NCBI GenBank assembly: GCA_015061115.1
Contig: SUXE01000003.1
Location: forward strand, 220,416-284,415
From: Bacteroidales bacterium
Lineage (GTDB): Bacteria > Bacteroidota > Bacteroidia > Bacteroidales > Paludibacteraceae
Length of the DNA stretch: 64,000 nucleotides
Direction: 5' to 3'
Positions 44,930-54,064 of the stretch are shown here, piece after piece. How positions within the stretch are numbered: the stretch's first letter is position 1; the number at the start of each line of letters is the position of its first letter. Below the pieces are notes generated by a model. It was not told the DNA's origin. It did not search any database and saw only the letters and a list, made by a program, of their open reading frames with translations. Position numbers and translations under genes: made by a program.

Positions 44930-45673
44930 TTATTTGGTTGCGAAATAGAAAGTGCATGTCTGCATCGTATATTTTCTTATTTCCACACTTTTGAATCCAA
45001 CTTTCAAAAGCAGTTCCTTCATAACTTCTCCCTGAGGAAAAGCATCGATGGATTCGGGCAAATATGAATATGCGGTGCTATTAGTCTTCAATATTTTTGC
45101 CATTATGGGAATAAATATTTTTGTGAAGATGCGATAGCCAAATCTGTAAAAAGGATTTGTTGGAACGCTTAATTCAAGAATCGCAAGTGAACCTCCGTCT
45201 CTTATAACTCTGCAAATTTCGGTCAATCCTTTTTCTAAGCTTTCGAAGTTGCGTATTCCAAAGGCGATTGTTGCGGCGTCAAAACTCTGGCTGTCGAAAG
45301 GAAGATTCATTGAATCTGCACGCATAAGGTCGATGAAATCGCTCTTTTTTGCGGCTTTTACTTTCTTTTCTCCGACGCGGATCATCTCTTCTGAAATGTC
45401 CACTCCAACGATGCGTGCCGGCTGGATAGCATCGTATGCGGAAAGTGCGAAATCTGCAGTTCCGGTAGCGACGTCGAGAATGGTATTGGGATTAGTCTGC
45501 TTCAAACGTTTGATCGCCTTCTGACGCCAACTTTTGTCCTGTCCAAGTGACATGAGACGGTTCATTGTATCGTAGTGTGGGGCGATGTCATCAAACATCT
45601 GCTCTATCTGCTGTGTCTTGCCACTCGCAGAGGTTTCAAAGGGCATTACTTCCTCACATTTAAAATCAGACAT
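44930..45673 (-). CDS. menG: Demethylmenaquinone methyltransferase
   Basis: 247 residues. SAM-binding motif LDVATGTADFALSAYD (about residues 65-80) and the UbiE/MenG signatures FGIRNFESLEKGLTEICRV and MPF/YDTMNRLMSLGQDKSWR. It makes menaquinone from demethylmenaquinone; Bacteroidota use menaquinone, so MenG rather than UbiE. Its own -7 box is at 45697-45704. The DUF1015 gene follows. Confidence 0.93.
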   Translation of the reverse strand: MSDFKCEEVMPFETSASGKTQQIEQMFDDIAPHYDTMNRLMSLGQDKSWRQKAIKRLKQTNPNTILDVATGTADFALSAYDAIQPARIVGVDISEEMIRVGEKKVKAAKKSDFIDLMRADSMNLPFDSQSFDAATIAFGIRNFESLEKGLTEICRVIRDGGSLAILELSVPTNPFYRFGYRIFTKIFIPIMAKILKTNSTAYSYLPESIDAFPQGEVMKELLLKVGFKSVEIRKYTMQTCTFYFATK

Positions 45674-45696
45674 ATTACAATCAGTTTAATTTTAGG

Positions 45697-45704
45697 CAAA
45701 AATA
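45697..45704 (-). promoter_or_regulatory. -7 box of menG
   Basis: TATTTTTG on the minus strand, 23 bp before the start codon. Confidence 0.5.
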
Positions 45705-45768
45705 GAAAAAAGTAATTAAACTTATCGGCATTATCCATCACTTATATCTCATTTATAGATAAAAAATG

Positions 45769-45776
45769 TATATTTG
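45769..45776 (+). promoter_or_regulatory. -7 box of the glsA/glsB-like operon
   Basis: TATATTTG. The first in-frame ATG (45788) is only 11 bp downstream, so the real start may be the next ATG at 45806 (MTDKYIDIEA). Confidence 0.5.
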
Positions 45777-45787
45777 CCATATGATGT

Positions 45788-46627
45788 ATGAGTGAAGGTT
45801 GCAAAATGACAGACAAATATATTGATATAGAAGCTGTTCTTGAGGCGAAGGCACCATCTTTGAAAAAGAAGATGCCAGGCTTTATGATTTCCTATCTCAA
45901 ACATATTGTTCATGAAGATGAGCTTAATGATTTCCTGTCAAAGCATTGGAATGAAGACGGAATCACATTCGTCGGCAATCTTCTCACTGAATTGGGGATC
46001 TCTTATAACATAAACGGGGAGGATAGACTTCCGGAAAGTGGAAGATATACGTTTGTCTGCAATCATCCGTTGGGAGGACTTGATGGTATTGTCTTGTTGA
46101 AAATGCTTTCTGACAAATATGGAGAGGCTAAAGTTGTTGTCAACGACATCCTTATGCACATATCTCCGATGAAATCGCTTTTTATCCCTGTAAATGTCGT
46201 GAATAACATACAGAATAAAGAGAGCGTGAATCTGATTGATGAGTGTATGTCTGGCAATACTCCAATCCTTTATTTCCCGGCTGGTAAAGTGTCTCGTAGA
46301 GATAAAAGTGGAAATATAGCAGATTTGGAATGGAAAAAGAATTTTGTGACCAAAAGTATTGAGCATAAAAGGGATATTGTACCTATCTATTTTGACGGAA
46401 GAAATTCGAGTTTTTTCTATAATCTCGCATATTGGCGCATGAAAATAGGAATACGACAGAATGTCGAGATGCTTTATCTGGCGGATGAAATGTATAAAAA
46501 CAGATCTGCCCATTTTAATATTACTGTCGGTGAGATTGTTGGCTATGACTCATTCGAAGATATACCAGCAATCGAAAAAACTCGGGTAATTCGGGAAAAA
46601 TGCTACAATTTAGCAAAGAGAAATTAG
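45788..46627 (+). CDS. glsA: Lysophospholipid-type O-acyltransferase, GlsA-like
   Basis: 279 residues. The PlsC-type motifs are visible: NHPLGGLDG (about residues 95-103, acyltransferase His and Asp) and FPAGKVSRR (about 162-170). Such acyltransferases O-acylate lipids; in Bacteroides thetaiotaomicron the GlsA/GlsB pair makes glycine lipids. The next gene, 1 bp away, is the N-acyltransferase partner. Note the possible start at 45806 given the promoter position. Assignment to glycine lipid synthesis is from family knowledge and gene pairing. Confidence 0.75.
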   Translation: MSEGCKMTDKYIDIEAVLEAKAPSLKKKMPGFMISYLKHIVHEDELNDFLSKHWNEDGITFVGNLLTELGISYNINGEDRLPESGRYTFVCNHPLGGLDGIVLLKMLSDKYGEAKVVVNDILMHISPMKSLFIPVNVVNNIQNKESVNLIDECMSGNTPILYFPAGKVSRRDKSGNIADLEWKKNFVTKSIEHKRDIVPIYFDGRNSSFFYNLAYWRMKIGIRQNVEMLYLADEMYKNRSAHFNITVGEIVGYDSFEDIPAIEKTRVIREKCYNLAKRN

Positions 46628-46628
46628 C

Positions 46629-47540
46629 ATGAGACCATTGATAAAACAGATTGATACGGATTTGATTGAGATTGAATTGAAAGATGCAGGTTTGCTCCGT
46701 AAAACGAACAAATCAGGCAATGAATTGTACATTGTCGACTATTTTTCATCTCCAAATACTCTTGCTGAAATCGGAAGATTGAGAGAACTGACTTTCCGTG
46801 ATGCAGGTGGAGGAACGGGTAAGGCTTGTGATCTTGACAAGTTCGATATAGATGGTAGTAGCGGTTGCAAACAACTTGTGTTGTGGAACCCGGATGAGAG
46901 AGAAATAATCGGAGGATACAGGTTTATTTATGGTTCTGATGTCAAATTTGTCGATGGCAAACCATGGCTGACAAGTGGTTGCCTGTTTGATTACTCCGAT
47001 GAATTCATCGCTGATTTCTTACCTCATACTATCGAGCTAGGAAGAAGTTTTATTTGCCCGAAATATCAGTCGGGAGCATCTTCGACAAAAAGTATGTACG
47101 CTCTTGATAATTTGTGGGATGGTATAGGAGCTTTGATAGTCAGGTATAATGCAAAATATCTTTTCGGTAAGGCTTCAATATATTCGCATTTTGGAGACGA
47201 ATCGTTTGCTATAATACGTTATTTCCTTGATTTGTATTTCTCGGATAAATATCGTCTCGTTTATGCGAAAAATCCGATAAAAACGACTGTTTCGGAGAAC
47301 ATAAGATCAATGTTTAGTGGAAACAATTATAAAAATGACTATGTTGTGCTAAAACGGGAGTTGAAGAAACTTAATCGTAACATACCTCCACTGGTCAATT
47401 CTTATATGAATGTCTCTCCATCTATGAGAGTGTTTGACTCTGCATTAAATGTGGAATTTGGCAATGTTTACGAGACTGGTTTACTTGTCACTACCGCTGA
47501 CATGTACGAGGAAAAAGTAAAAAGACACATGGAATTTTGA
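46629..47540 (+). CDS. glsB: GNAT/hemolysin-type N-acyltransferase, GlsB-like
   Basis: 303 residues. The OlsB/hemolysin-like pattern ELTFRDAGGGTGKACDLDKFD and the later TIELGRSFICPKYQ are typical of N-acyltransferases that transfer a hydroxy-fatty acyl group to an amino acid head group. Together with the upstream GlsA-like gene it would make acyloxyacyl-glycine lipids of the Bacteroidota membrane. In B. thetaiotaomicron the gene order is glsB then glsA; here it is reversed. Confidence 0.75.
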   Translation: MRPLIKQIDTDLIEIELKDAGLLRKTNKSGNELYIVDYFSSPNTLAEIGRLRELTFRDAGGGTGKACDLDKFDIDGSSGCKQLVLWNPDEREIIGGYRFIYGSDVKFVDGKPWLTSGCLFDYSDEFIADFLPHTIELGRSFICPKYQSGASSTKSMYALDNLWDGIGALIVRYNAKYLFGKASIYSHFGDESFAIIRYFLDLYFSDKYRLVYAKNPIKTTVSENIRSMFSGNNYKNDYVVLKRELKKLNRNIPPLVNSYMNVSPSMRVFDSALNVEFGNVYETGLLVTTADMYEEKVKRHMEF

Positions 47541-47579
47541 TGTGTTGATTATTAATTTTTACATCAATTTGTTTTCTTC

Positions 47580-48854
47580 CTACTCGTTTGACACCTTTTG
47601 ACTTAGAGCTTTGTCATGCTGTTTTGCAATCCATAAGAACCATACTGCTTGGAATAATTTGATTGCGAATGAGATGACGCAGAACAACTTTATTGTAGCG
47701 ATAAAACTTAAGTTGGATATTCCGTAAGCTAAGGCGATAATACGCAAAACAATAAAAGAAAGCTCTATAATAAGGTTGTTTTTCAATCTCAACAAGACCT
47801 CAGGTACAAAGACCAAAGCATTTGCGATAAAGCCAGTGGCGAACCAAGGTAGTAGGATTCCTAATATTTCACCGGTCATACCCCATCCTGGACCAAAAAG
47901 AAACTCTGTTATACTTGGCAGGATGAAATATAAAATGCTGAACACAAAACACAATATCGTTGACGAATAGATAAAAAACTGGTGGATTTCTGGAAATATA
48001 GGTTTTCTTTCGTTCACCTTTTCTGAAGTGTTTCTCAACAAGACCTGATATATCGAGCTCGCAATCATTGCCAACGGAAGATAACCGATGGTGATCGCCA
48101 GTGAAAAATAACCGACATTTGTTGCTCCATATACTGAAGTGAGCATCAACACTGGCAATCCGTTGCTTAGATGACATACCAAATTTTTTGGCATGGAGTA
48201 AAGAGGAAAACTGCGGTAAATACTTAAATACTCTTTTGCCAAATGCGTAGGAATATGTCGTAAATGTGAAATGGCTTCCTTTATTTTTGATGGTCCTATA
48301 ATAGCCATGGCAATGAGAGGCCCGATTACAGATGCGTCTATAAGGGCTATGCCTCCTACTGAAAAAATACCGAATGTCACTTTAAGTCCAGCGTTGGATA
48401 AACTTTGTATGACTTGGTATGAAGCGATTCTTCCATATTGTTTGTCGCGATTGAAAAGATATGCCAATACTTGCCATACTCCTACTGCTGATATATATAT
48501 GGGTAAATACCACAAGGCCCATTCCAAATTTTGCATACCAAAAAACAGAGCTATCTTGTCGTAAAAAAAACTTGCAGCCATGCTTATAATGACGGTGGAT
48601 GACAAGGAAATAACCATTACACCAACCAAGGCATACGCACCTTCTTCTTTTTTTGGTAGTGGAATCGCGTATTGGAGGTCTCCCGTAGAAATAATAATGA
48701 GCGCGTTGGCGATCGTTAGAAATAGAGACAGCAAGGTGAAGTCGTCAGGCTGATACATTCGCGTCAACAGCGGATATATCAGCATGCCAACCACCTGTGC
48801 AATTATGTTTGCAGATAGTAGTTTGGATATGTTCCCAATTTTACTACTCATCAA
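47580..48854 (-). CDS. Polysaccharide/lipid-linked oligosaccharide flippase (Wzx-like)
   Basis: 424 residues, about twelve membrane helices, MATE/MVF-type layout (start ANIIAQVVGMLIYPLLTRMYQP, the usual opening of RfbX-type exporters). It would flip undecaprenyl-linked glycan units across the membrane. No glycosyltransferase gene is next to it, so its glycan is made from other loci. Its -7 box TAATTTTG lies at 48883-48890. Confidence 0.85.
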   Translation of the reverse strand: MMSSKIGNISKLLSANIIAQVVGMLIYPLLTRMYQPDDFTLLSLFLTIANALIIISTGDLQYAIPLPKKEEGAYALVGVMVISLSSTVIISMAASFFYDKIALFFGMQNLEWALWYLPIYISAVGVWQVLAYLFNRDKQYGRIASYQVIQSLSNAGLKVTFGIFSVGGIALIDASVIGPLIAMAIIGPSKIKEAISHLRHIPTHLAKEYLSIYRSFPLYSMPKNLVCHLSNGLPVLMLTSVYGATNVGYFSLAITIGYLPLAMIASSIYQVLLRNTSEKVNERKPIFPEIHQFFIYSSTILCFVFSILYFILPSITEFLFGPGWGMTGEILGILLPWFATGFIANALVFVPEVLLRLKNNLIIELSFIVLRIIALAYGISNLSFIATIKLFCVISFAIKLFQAVWFLWIAKQHDKALSQKVSNE

Positions 48855-48882
48855 ATTTTAATAAAATTTTACAATTCTGTTA

Positions 48883-48890
48883 CAAAATTA
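48883..48890 (-). promoter_or_regulatory. -7 box of the flippase gene
   Basis: TAATTTTG on the minus strand, 28 bp before the start codon. Confidence 0.55.
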
Positions 48891-48953
48891 GCATTTTTTA
48901 ACATTTATGACATGAAAAAAAGGATTTAGGTTTTCAACAAAATGCAAATATTT

Positions 48954-49703
48954 TCATTTGTTACGTTTGTATGGCTTTCTTTTGCATATTTTTTCATCGA
49001 AATCCAACTGGATGATTCGGTCAGCTTCTCGCATTATAAATCTTTTTTTTCTTGCGAATCGGGATGATTGTTTTGATGGGTTGAATGTAAGAGGTGAAGG
49101 CAAGAGTGCTATAAGTGTTGCGATTTCTTGTTTAGACAAGTTTTTTAGCTTTTTGCCGAAATATATTTCTGCAGCCATGGGCATTCCATATATTCCATGT
49201 CCTGTCTCTGCGACATTTAAATATACTTCCATTATTCGTTTCTTCCCCCAAATGAATTCGATCAAGACAGTAAAGTATGCCTCTACCGCTTTTCTGAAAT
49301 ATGAGCGACGAGGGTATAGAAAGGTGTTTTTGGCAGTTTGTTGTGATATCGTACTTCCTCCGATGATTTTCTTATGTGTCTGATTGTATTTGTATGCTTT
49401 CCTGATTGCCTCTATATCAAGTCCAGAATGTGTTACAAAATAATGGTCTTCTGACGCAATCGCGGATTTGACAAGGTATTCAGGCATGTCTTCGATTGGA
49501 GTCCATTTTTTTAGTACACGCACGTCTTCTCCTTTCCATGCGTATTCCACACACCTGATAAGCATCAAAGGTGTTATGTAGACGGGCACGAAACGGTATA
49601 CAACTACCATAATCAGTGAAGATGCGAAAAAGAATAACACAAGATTACGGAGATAAATCAATAGCCTCTGTTTCCAAAATGTTAATTTATGATTAATTCC
49701 CAT
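48954..49703 (-). CDS. mtgA: Monofunctional peptidoglycan glycosyltransferase
   Basis: 249 residues: an N-terminal membrane anchor (about 14-36) and one GT51 domain. The motifs EDHYFVTHSGLDIEAI (catalytic Glu), GGSTISQQTAKN and KKRIMEVYLNVAE are all present; there is no transpeptidase domain. It polymerises lipid II into glycan strands. It is divergent from panB with overlapping promoters (49728-49735 and 49748-49755). Confidence 0.93.
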   Translation of the reverse strand: MGINHKLTFWKQRLLIYLRNLVLFFFASSLIMVVVYRFVPVYITPLMLIRCVEYAWKGEDVRVLKKWTPIEDMPEYLVKSAIASEDHYFVTHSGLDIEAIRKAYKYNQTHKKIIGGSTISQQTAKNTFLYPRRSYFRKAVEAYFTVLIEFIWGKKRIMEVYLNVAETGHGIYGMPMAAEIYFGKKLKNLSKQEIATLIALLPSPLTFNPSKQSSRFARKKRFIMREADRIIQLDFDEKICKRKPYKRNK

Positions 49704-49727
49704 AACAATTCAATCTTCTTGTATTGA

Positions 49728-49755
49728 CAAAAGTATCAATTTTTAGGTAACTTTG
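49728..49755. promoter_or_regulatory. Divergent promoters of mtgA and panB
   Basis: Minus strand: TACTTTTG (49728-49735) for mtgA, 24 bp before its start. Plus strand: TAACTTTG (49748-49755) for panB, 27 bp before the ATG at 49783. The panB box also rules out the TTG start that overlaps it at 49753. Confidence 0.55.
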
Positions 49756-49782
49756 CAGTGGTTAAACGTAAAACTTATAGAA

Positions 49783-50604
49783 ATGGCAGAAGTTACAGGT
49801 AGTGCGGTGAAAAAAGTAACCGCGACAGTTATCAAATCAATGAAGTCGACTGGAGAAAAGATTTCCATGCTTACTTCATACGACTTCACTATGGCTCAAC
49901 TTGTTGACAAGGCAGGAGTTGATGTGATTCTTGTGGGCGATTCTGCGTCTAACACAATGATAGGCAATAAGACTACGCTTCCGATCACAATCGAAGAAAT
50001 GATTGTTTTTGGAAAAAGTGTTGTGAATGCGGTCAAACGTGCACATGTGGTGATTGATATGCCTTTCGGAAGCTATCAGATCAGTAAAGAAGAGGGTGTC
50101 CGTAATGCTTGCAGATTAATGAAGGAGACGGGGGCTGACTCTGTGAAAATTGAGGGAGGACTCGAGTATCTCGACACTATCAAAGCTATAATTAATGCGG
50201 GAATCCCTGTGATGGCTCATCTAGGTCTGACTCCTCAGTCTGTCAATAAGTTTGGTGGATATGGTGTGAGAGCAAAGGAAGAGGCAGAGGCTGCCAAACT
50301 AATCTCTGACGCTAAGTTGCTGGATGAGGCTGGTTGCTATGCTATTGTTCTTGAGAAAATACCAGCGTCGCTCACTACTAAAGTGAGAAACGAGATCTCT
50401 ATGCCGATCATCGGTATCGGTGCCGGTGTTGAGGCAGACGGACAGGTGCTTGTGGTGCAGGATATGCTTGGTATGACTCAGATGAAACTTCCTAAATTCG
50501 TGAGAAAATATGCCAATCTTGACGAGATAATAACAAATGCGGTAAGCAATTATTGTTCAGATGTGAAGAATGGCAAATTCCCCGATGAAAACGAGAGCTA
50601 TTGA
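49783..50604 (+). CDS. panB: 3-methyl-2-oxobutanoate hydroxymethyltransferase
   Basis: 273 residues from the ATG at 49783; an upstream in-frame TTG at 49753 lies inside the promoter. Family motifs: MLTSYDFTMAQLVDKAG, LVGDSASNTMIGNKTTLPIT (Mg and substrate loop), DMPFGSYQ, VKIEGGLE, GLTPQSVNKFGGYGV and IGIGAG. It adds the hydroxymethyl group to alpha-ketoisovalerate, first step of pantothenate synthesis. No panC or panD neighbour. Terminator at 50631-50657. Confidence 0.96.
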   Translation: MAEVTGSAVKKVTATVIKSMKSTGEKISMLTSYDFTMAQLVDKAGVDVILVGDSASNTMIGNKTTLPITIEEMIVFGKSVVNAVKRAHVVIDMPFGSYQISKEEGVRNACRLMKETGADSVKIEGGLEYLDTIKAIINAGIPVMAHLGLTPQSVNKFGGYGVRAKEEAEAAKLISDAKLLDEAGCYAIVLEKIPASLTTKVRNEISMPIIGIGAGVEADGQVLVVQDMLGMTQMKLPKFVRKYANLDEIITNAVSNYCSDVKNGKFPDENESY

Positions 50605-50630
50605 TTTAGATTTAGTTGAAACATTTTATG

Positions 50631-50657
50631 AGGCAGGCTTTATACCTGCCTTTTTAT
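50631..50657 (+). terminator. Terminator of panB
   Basis: AGGCAGGctttataCCTGCCT followed by TTTTATT, 26 bp after the stop codon. Confidence 0.85.
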
Positions 50658-50675
50658 TTGAAGAATAGACCGACT

Positions 50676-50891
50676 ATGATTTTGACAAAAGATGATATAT
50701 TAGACTTCTTTAACAATGAATACAGTAAAGAAGAGTGTGATCAAACGTGTCCGTTTGTGGAAGAATGCAATAGCATATTGGCAAAGACGAGTGGGAGGGA
50801 TACGTTATGTGATGTTTTGGGTGTCTCCAATGGAGTGTCGAGTGAAGTTGAGGTAGATGAGGAATCGGAAGATGAAGATGATTATTTTTGA
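50676..50891 (+). CDS. Small cysteine-containing acidic protein, unknown
   Basis: 71 residues from the ATG at 50676; longer starts would lie in the panB terminator. A cysteine cluster C-x3-C-x5-C (CDQTCPFVEEC, about residues 18-28) lies in the N-terminal half, with another Cys near residue 44; the C-terminus is very acidic (EVDEESEDEDDYF). It might bind a metal or an Fe-S cluster. No family recognised. The terminator at 50915-50944 follows. Confidence 0.55.
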   Translation: MILTKDDILDFFNNEYSKEECDQTCPFVEECNSILAKTSGRDTLCDVLGVSNGVSSEVEVDEESEDEDDYF

Positions 50892-50914
50892 TTGACTAAT
50901 ATATATTGAATAAA

Positions 50915-50944
50915 AAATCCTCGAATTAATCGAGGATTTTTTTG
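50915..50944. terminator. Terminator between the small Cys protein and DUF1846 gene
   Basis: AAATCCTCGaattaatCGAGGATTT followed by TTTTTG on the plus strand and A-rich on the other side, so it can serve both converging genes. Confidence 0.8.
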
Positions 50945-50964
50945 TTTGTCTATAATCAAAGATT

Positions 50965-50995
50965 GATACGCACGTCCGTGCGTCTCTGTCTCTAC
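50965..50995. repeat. REP-like element, CACGTCCGTGCGTC form
   Basis: GATACGCACGTCCGTGCGTC then TCTGTCTCTAC. The reverse complement begins GTAGAGACAGAGACGCACGG and shares GACGCACGGACGTG with 54065-54089. It lies directly after the DUF1846 gene. Confidence 0.6.
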
Positions 50996-50999
50996 GTAT

Positions 51000-52493
51000 T
51001 TATTGATGATACAATTTTGATGTCTGGTATTTTGCCTCTTGTGTAAGATTAACACCAAGTCTGCGGAATACTCTCTCATCTGTCTGAGAAAGGATGACAC
51101 TTGTGTGAACCTCACAATTCTTCAATTCAGGCAACTTGTCCAATGCCTTTTGGGCGTTTTCATCGGTGATTGCACATATTGAAAGGGCAACTAGGACTTC
51201 ATCTGTATGTAGACGTGGGTTGCGGTGACCAAGTGCTCCAGTCTTCAATTTGCAAACTGGCTCCAACACTGTTGGCGAGATCATACGTACGTCGTCGGCT
51301 ATTCCAGCAAGGTGCTTCAATGCGTTGAGCAGTAGGGCTGAACTTGCACCAAGCAATTCTGATGTTTTGCCTGTGATGATTGTATGGTTGGCGTCATTTA
51401 GTTGGATTGCCGCAGCAGGACCGTTTGTCTCTTCAGCACGTTGACGTGCGGCTTTCACCACAAGTCTGTCTTCTGGAGTGACACCGACCTTCTCCATGAT
51501 CATCTTTAGTTTCTCAATTGTCTGCTCCTCTCCACCTGTCTTTCTCTGGTTGGTCAATGCTGTATAGTATCGGCGGACAATCTCTTCTTTAGCTGCTTTT
51601 CTTGTCGCTTCATCGTCGACGATGCAGAACCCGGCCATATTGACACCCATGTCTGTAGGACTGTTGTATGGAGAAGAACCAAGCACAGCGGAAAGCATAC
51701 CTTTCAACACTGGGAAAATCTCAATGTCACGGTTGTAGTTTACGGTAGTCTCACCGTATGCGTCGAGATGCCAAGGGTCGATCATATTCACGTCGGCCAA
51801 ATCGGCAGTGGCTGCTTCATAAGCGACGTTTACTGGGTGCGACAATGGAAGATTCCAGATTGGGAATGTCTCGAATTTGGCGTATCCGGCTTTCACTCCA
51901 CGTTTGTTCTCATGATAAAGCTGAGAAAGACATGTCGCCATCTTGCCTGAACCTGGTCCAGGAGCTGTCACAACAACCAAACGACGCTCCGTCTTAACAT
52001 ATTCACATTTTCCGAATCCCTCTTCACTTGCGATGTGATGGATATCTGATGGATAACCTTCGATAGGATAGTGACGGTAAACCTTCAAGCCAAGTTTCTC
52101 CAACTTCTCCTGATAGGCTATCTGGTTAGGATGTCCGCTGAAACGAGTCAACACAACACTTGAAACGTAAAGACCGTAAGCACGGAAAGCATCCACCAAA
52201 CGAAGCAAGTCCTGATCATAAGTGATACCCAAGTCGCCACGCACTTTATTGCGCTCTATATCCTGAGCATTAATCACAATGATGATTTCCGCTTCGTCTT
52301 TCATAGAACAAAGCATACGGATCTTTGAATCTGGTTGGAATCCAGGAAGCACGCGCGACGCATGGAAATCGTCGAACAACTTACCTCCAAACTCGAGATA
52401 CAACTTGTCTCCAAATTTGCTTATTCTCTCTTTGATGCGCTCACTCTGCATCTTGATGTATTTCTCACCATCAAATCCGTAGCAGCTACTCAT
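51000..52493 (-). CDS. DUF1846 family protein
   Basis: 497 residues. Family motifs such as CYGFDGEKYIKMQSERIKERI at the start, VVTAPGPGSGKMATCLSQLYHE (P-loop-like GPGSGKMAT near residues 184-192) and GSSPYNSPTDMGVNMAG are clear. The P-loop hints at nucleotide binding. The family is widespread in anaerobes and has known structures but no agreed function. A -7 box TATCTTTG is at 52609-52616, giving a leader of about 110 nt. Confidence 0.85.
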   Translation of the reverse strand: MSSCYGFDGEKYIKMQSERIKERISKFGDKLYLEFGGKLFDDFHASRVLPGFQPDSKIRMLCSMKDEAEIIIVINAQDIERNKVRGDLGITYDQDLLRLVDAFRAYGLYVSSVVLTRFSGHPNQIAYQEKLEKLGLKVYRHYPIEGYPSDIHHIASEEGFGKCEYVKTERRLVVVTAPGPGSGKMATCLSQLYHENKRGVKAGYAKFETFPIWNLPLSHPVNVAYEAATADLADVNMIDPWHLDAYGETTVNYNRDIEIFPVLKGMLSAVLGSSPYNSPTDMGVNMAGFCIVDDEATRKAAKEEIVRRYYTALTNQRKTGGEEQTIEKLKMIMEKVGVTPEDRLVVKAARQRAEETNGPAAAIQLNDANHTIITGKTSELLGASSALLLNALKHLAGIADDVRMISPTVLEPVCKLKTGALGHRNPRLHTDEVLVALSICAITDENAQKALDKLPELKNCEVHTSVILSQTDERVFRRLGVNLTQEAKYQTSKLYHQ

Positions 52494-52608
52494 AATTCGT
52501 ATTTTTGTTCTAATTAACCTTTTTCTAAATATTCGTATTTTGTTGATTTTGCCTACATTTTGGTAGGTAAAACAGATTTATGCCGACAAAATGGACATGT
52601 ATCGACCG

Positions 52609-52616
52609 CAAAGATA
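52609..52616 (-). promoter_or_regulatory. -7 box of the DUF1846 gene
   Basis: TATCTTTG on the minus strand, about 115 bp before the start codon; the leader includes the short inverted repeat CCTACATTTTGGTAGG (near 52552-52567). Confidence 0.5.
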
Positions 52617-52656
52617 AATAAAAATTTATGGATTGACGTTGAATCCTGTCAAAAAA

Positions 52657-54006
52657 TCAGATGTTGAAGTCGCTTTCTTTTGCAATGATTTTCGAAAGTA
52701 ATATCAAGGAAAGAAGATTTGGCAATGCCATTAAAGCATTCATGCAGTCAGCAAAATCCCAAACCACTTGCAGACTGACTATCGATCCTATGAATATGGC
52801 GATCACCCAGATGATCCTATATGCACTTATGAAGTACTTCAGCCTGCTTCTTTTCTGCCATTTGCCACTGAACAGATATTCAATCGCACGCTCTGCGTAG
52901 TAACTCCAACCAAGGATTGTCGAAAAGGTGAATGTAAGAAGTCCGAAACTTAAAATAAGAGGTCCGGCGACGGGAATGCATTCAAACGCACGTTTTGTTA
53001 GAATAGCACCTTCTTTGGCTGCGATGTCTGGGTTGGCAAGTTGTGTGCTGACTAGTACCAATCCTGTCATTGCACATATCACAACAGTGTCCCAAAATGT
53101 TCCACTACTTGAGATTAATCCTTGTTTCACAGGAGAATTGCTTTTTGCCGCGGCTGCCACAATAGGGGCTGATCCCATACCACTCTCATTGCTGAACAAA
53201 CCTCGTGCGATACCGTAGCGGGCTGCGATCATGATTCCACTACCGGCGGCTCCACCTATTGCCGCTTCACCATCGAATGCAGACGAAATTATCAGAGTCA
53301 GAGTTTGTCCTAGATATTCAAAGTTGCAGCATAGGATAAAGAAACATCCGCAAACATATAAAAGAGCCATCACAGGTACAAGTAAAGAACATACGTTGGA
53401 GATGCCGTTTACTCCAAATATAAGGACTGCGGCGACGAGTGAGGCAATCACAAGACCGCTTATCCAAGTGTCGATGGCATAGCTTTCATGTAATAAGGTG
53501 CTGATCGCATTCGCCTGAACAGTGTTGCCTATGCCAAACGCTGCCAATGCAGTGAAGATGCAGAAAAGAATTGCTAATTTCTTCATTCCAAGTCCACGGC
53601 TTAACGCAAACATAGGTCCACCTATCATCTTCTGTTGTGATGTCTTCACACGGTATTTGACGGACAACATTCCTTCCGCGTATTTTGTGGCGATTCCAAG
53701 TACACCTGTGATCCAGCACCAGAATACGGAGCCAGGGCCTCCCAATGCAATTGCTGTGCCCACTCCGACGATGTTTCCTGTGCCGATGGTCGCCGCAAGA
53801 CTTGTCGCAAGTGCTCCGAACGAAGAAACGTCTCCTTGGCTGCCTTCCTCCTTCTTTATACTTAGACGGATCGCCTTGAATATATGCCGTTGTGGAAATT
53901 TAAGACGGATTGTCAAAAATATATGGGTGAAAAGAAGACAGATTATCATTGGTCCATTCCACAAAAATGAACTGAAATCTGATATAAGTGTTGCAAAAGA
54001 ATCCAT
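52657..54006 (-). CDS. Alanine/glycine:cation symporter (AGCS family)
   Basis: 449 residues from the ATG at 54004-54006; a longer frame would pass through the -7 box at 54026-54033. About ten membrane helices. Family motifs GNIVGVGTAIALGGPGSVFWCWITG and GSGIMIAARYGIARGLFSNESGMGSAP are present. It takes up alanine or glycine with sodium or protons. Confidence 0.92.
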   Translation of the reverse strand: MDSFATLISDFSSFLWNGPMIICLLFTHIFLTIRLKFPQRHIFKAIRLSIKKEEGSQGDVSSFGALATSLAATIGTGNIVGVGTAIALGGPGSVFWCWITGVLGIATKYAEGMLSVKYRVKTSQQKMIGGPMFALSRGLGMKKLAILFCIFTALAAFGIGNTVQANAISTLLHESYAIDTWISGLVIASLVAAVLIFGVNGISNVCSLLVPVMALLYVCGCFFILCCNFEYLGQTLTLIISSAFDGEAAIGGAAGSGIMIAARYGIARGLFSNESGMGSAPIVAAAAKSNSPVKQGLISSSGTFWDTVVICAMTGLVLVSTQLANPDIAAKEGAILTKRAFECIPVAGPLILSFGLLTFTFSTILGWSYYAERAIEYLFSGKWQKRSRLKYFISAYRIIWVIAIFIGSIVSLQVVWDFADCMNALMALPNLLSLILLSKIIAKESDFNI

Positions 54007-54025
54007 TATCACATGCTTTTGATTA

Positions 54026-54033
54026 CAAATGTA
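54026..54033 (-). promoter_or_regulatory. -7 box of the AGCS symporter gene
   Basis: TACATTTG on the minus strand, 19 bp before the start at 54006. Confidence 0.5.
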
Positions 54034-54064
54034 AAGCTTTTCCTGAAATTTGGCAACCAAAATT

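Noticed and set aside
45938..46513. 191-codon minus-strand frame inside the glsA-like gene
   Set aside because: Antisense to a gene with clear PlsC motifs; composition and lack of motifs mark it as a shadow.
53522..54022. 166-codon plus-strand frame inside the AGCS symporter gene
   Set aside because: Antisense shadow of a membrane protein gene; no start signal or promoter.
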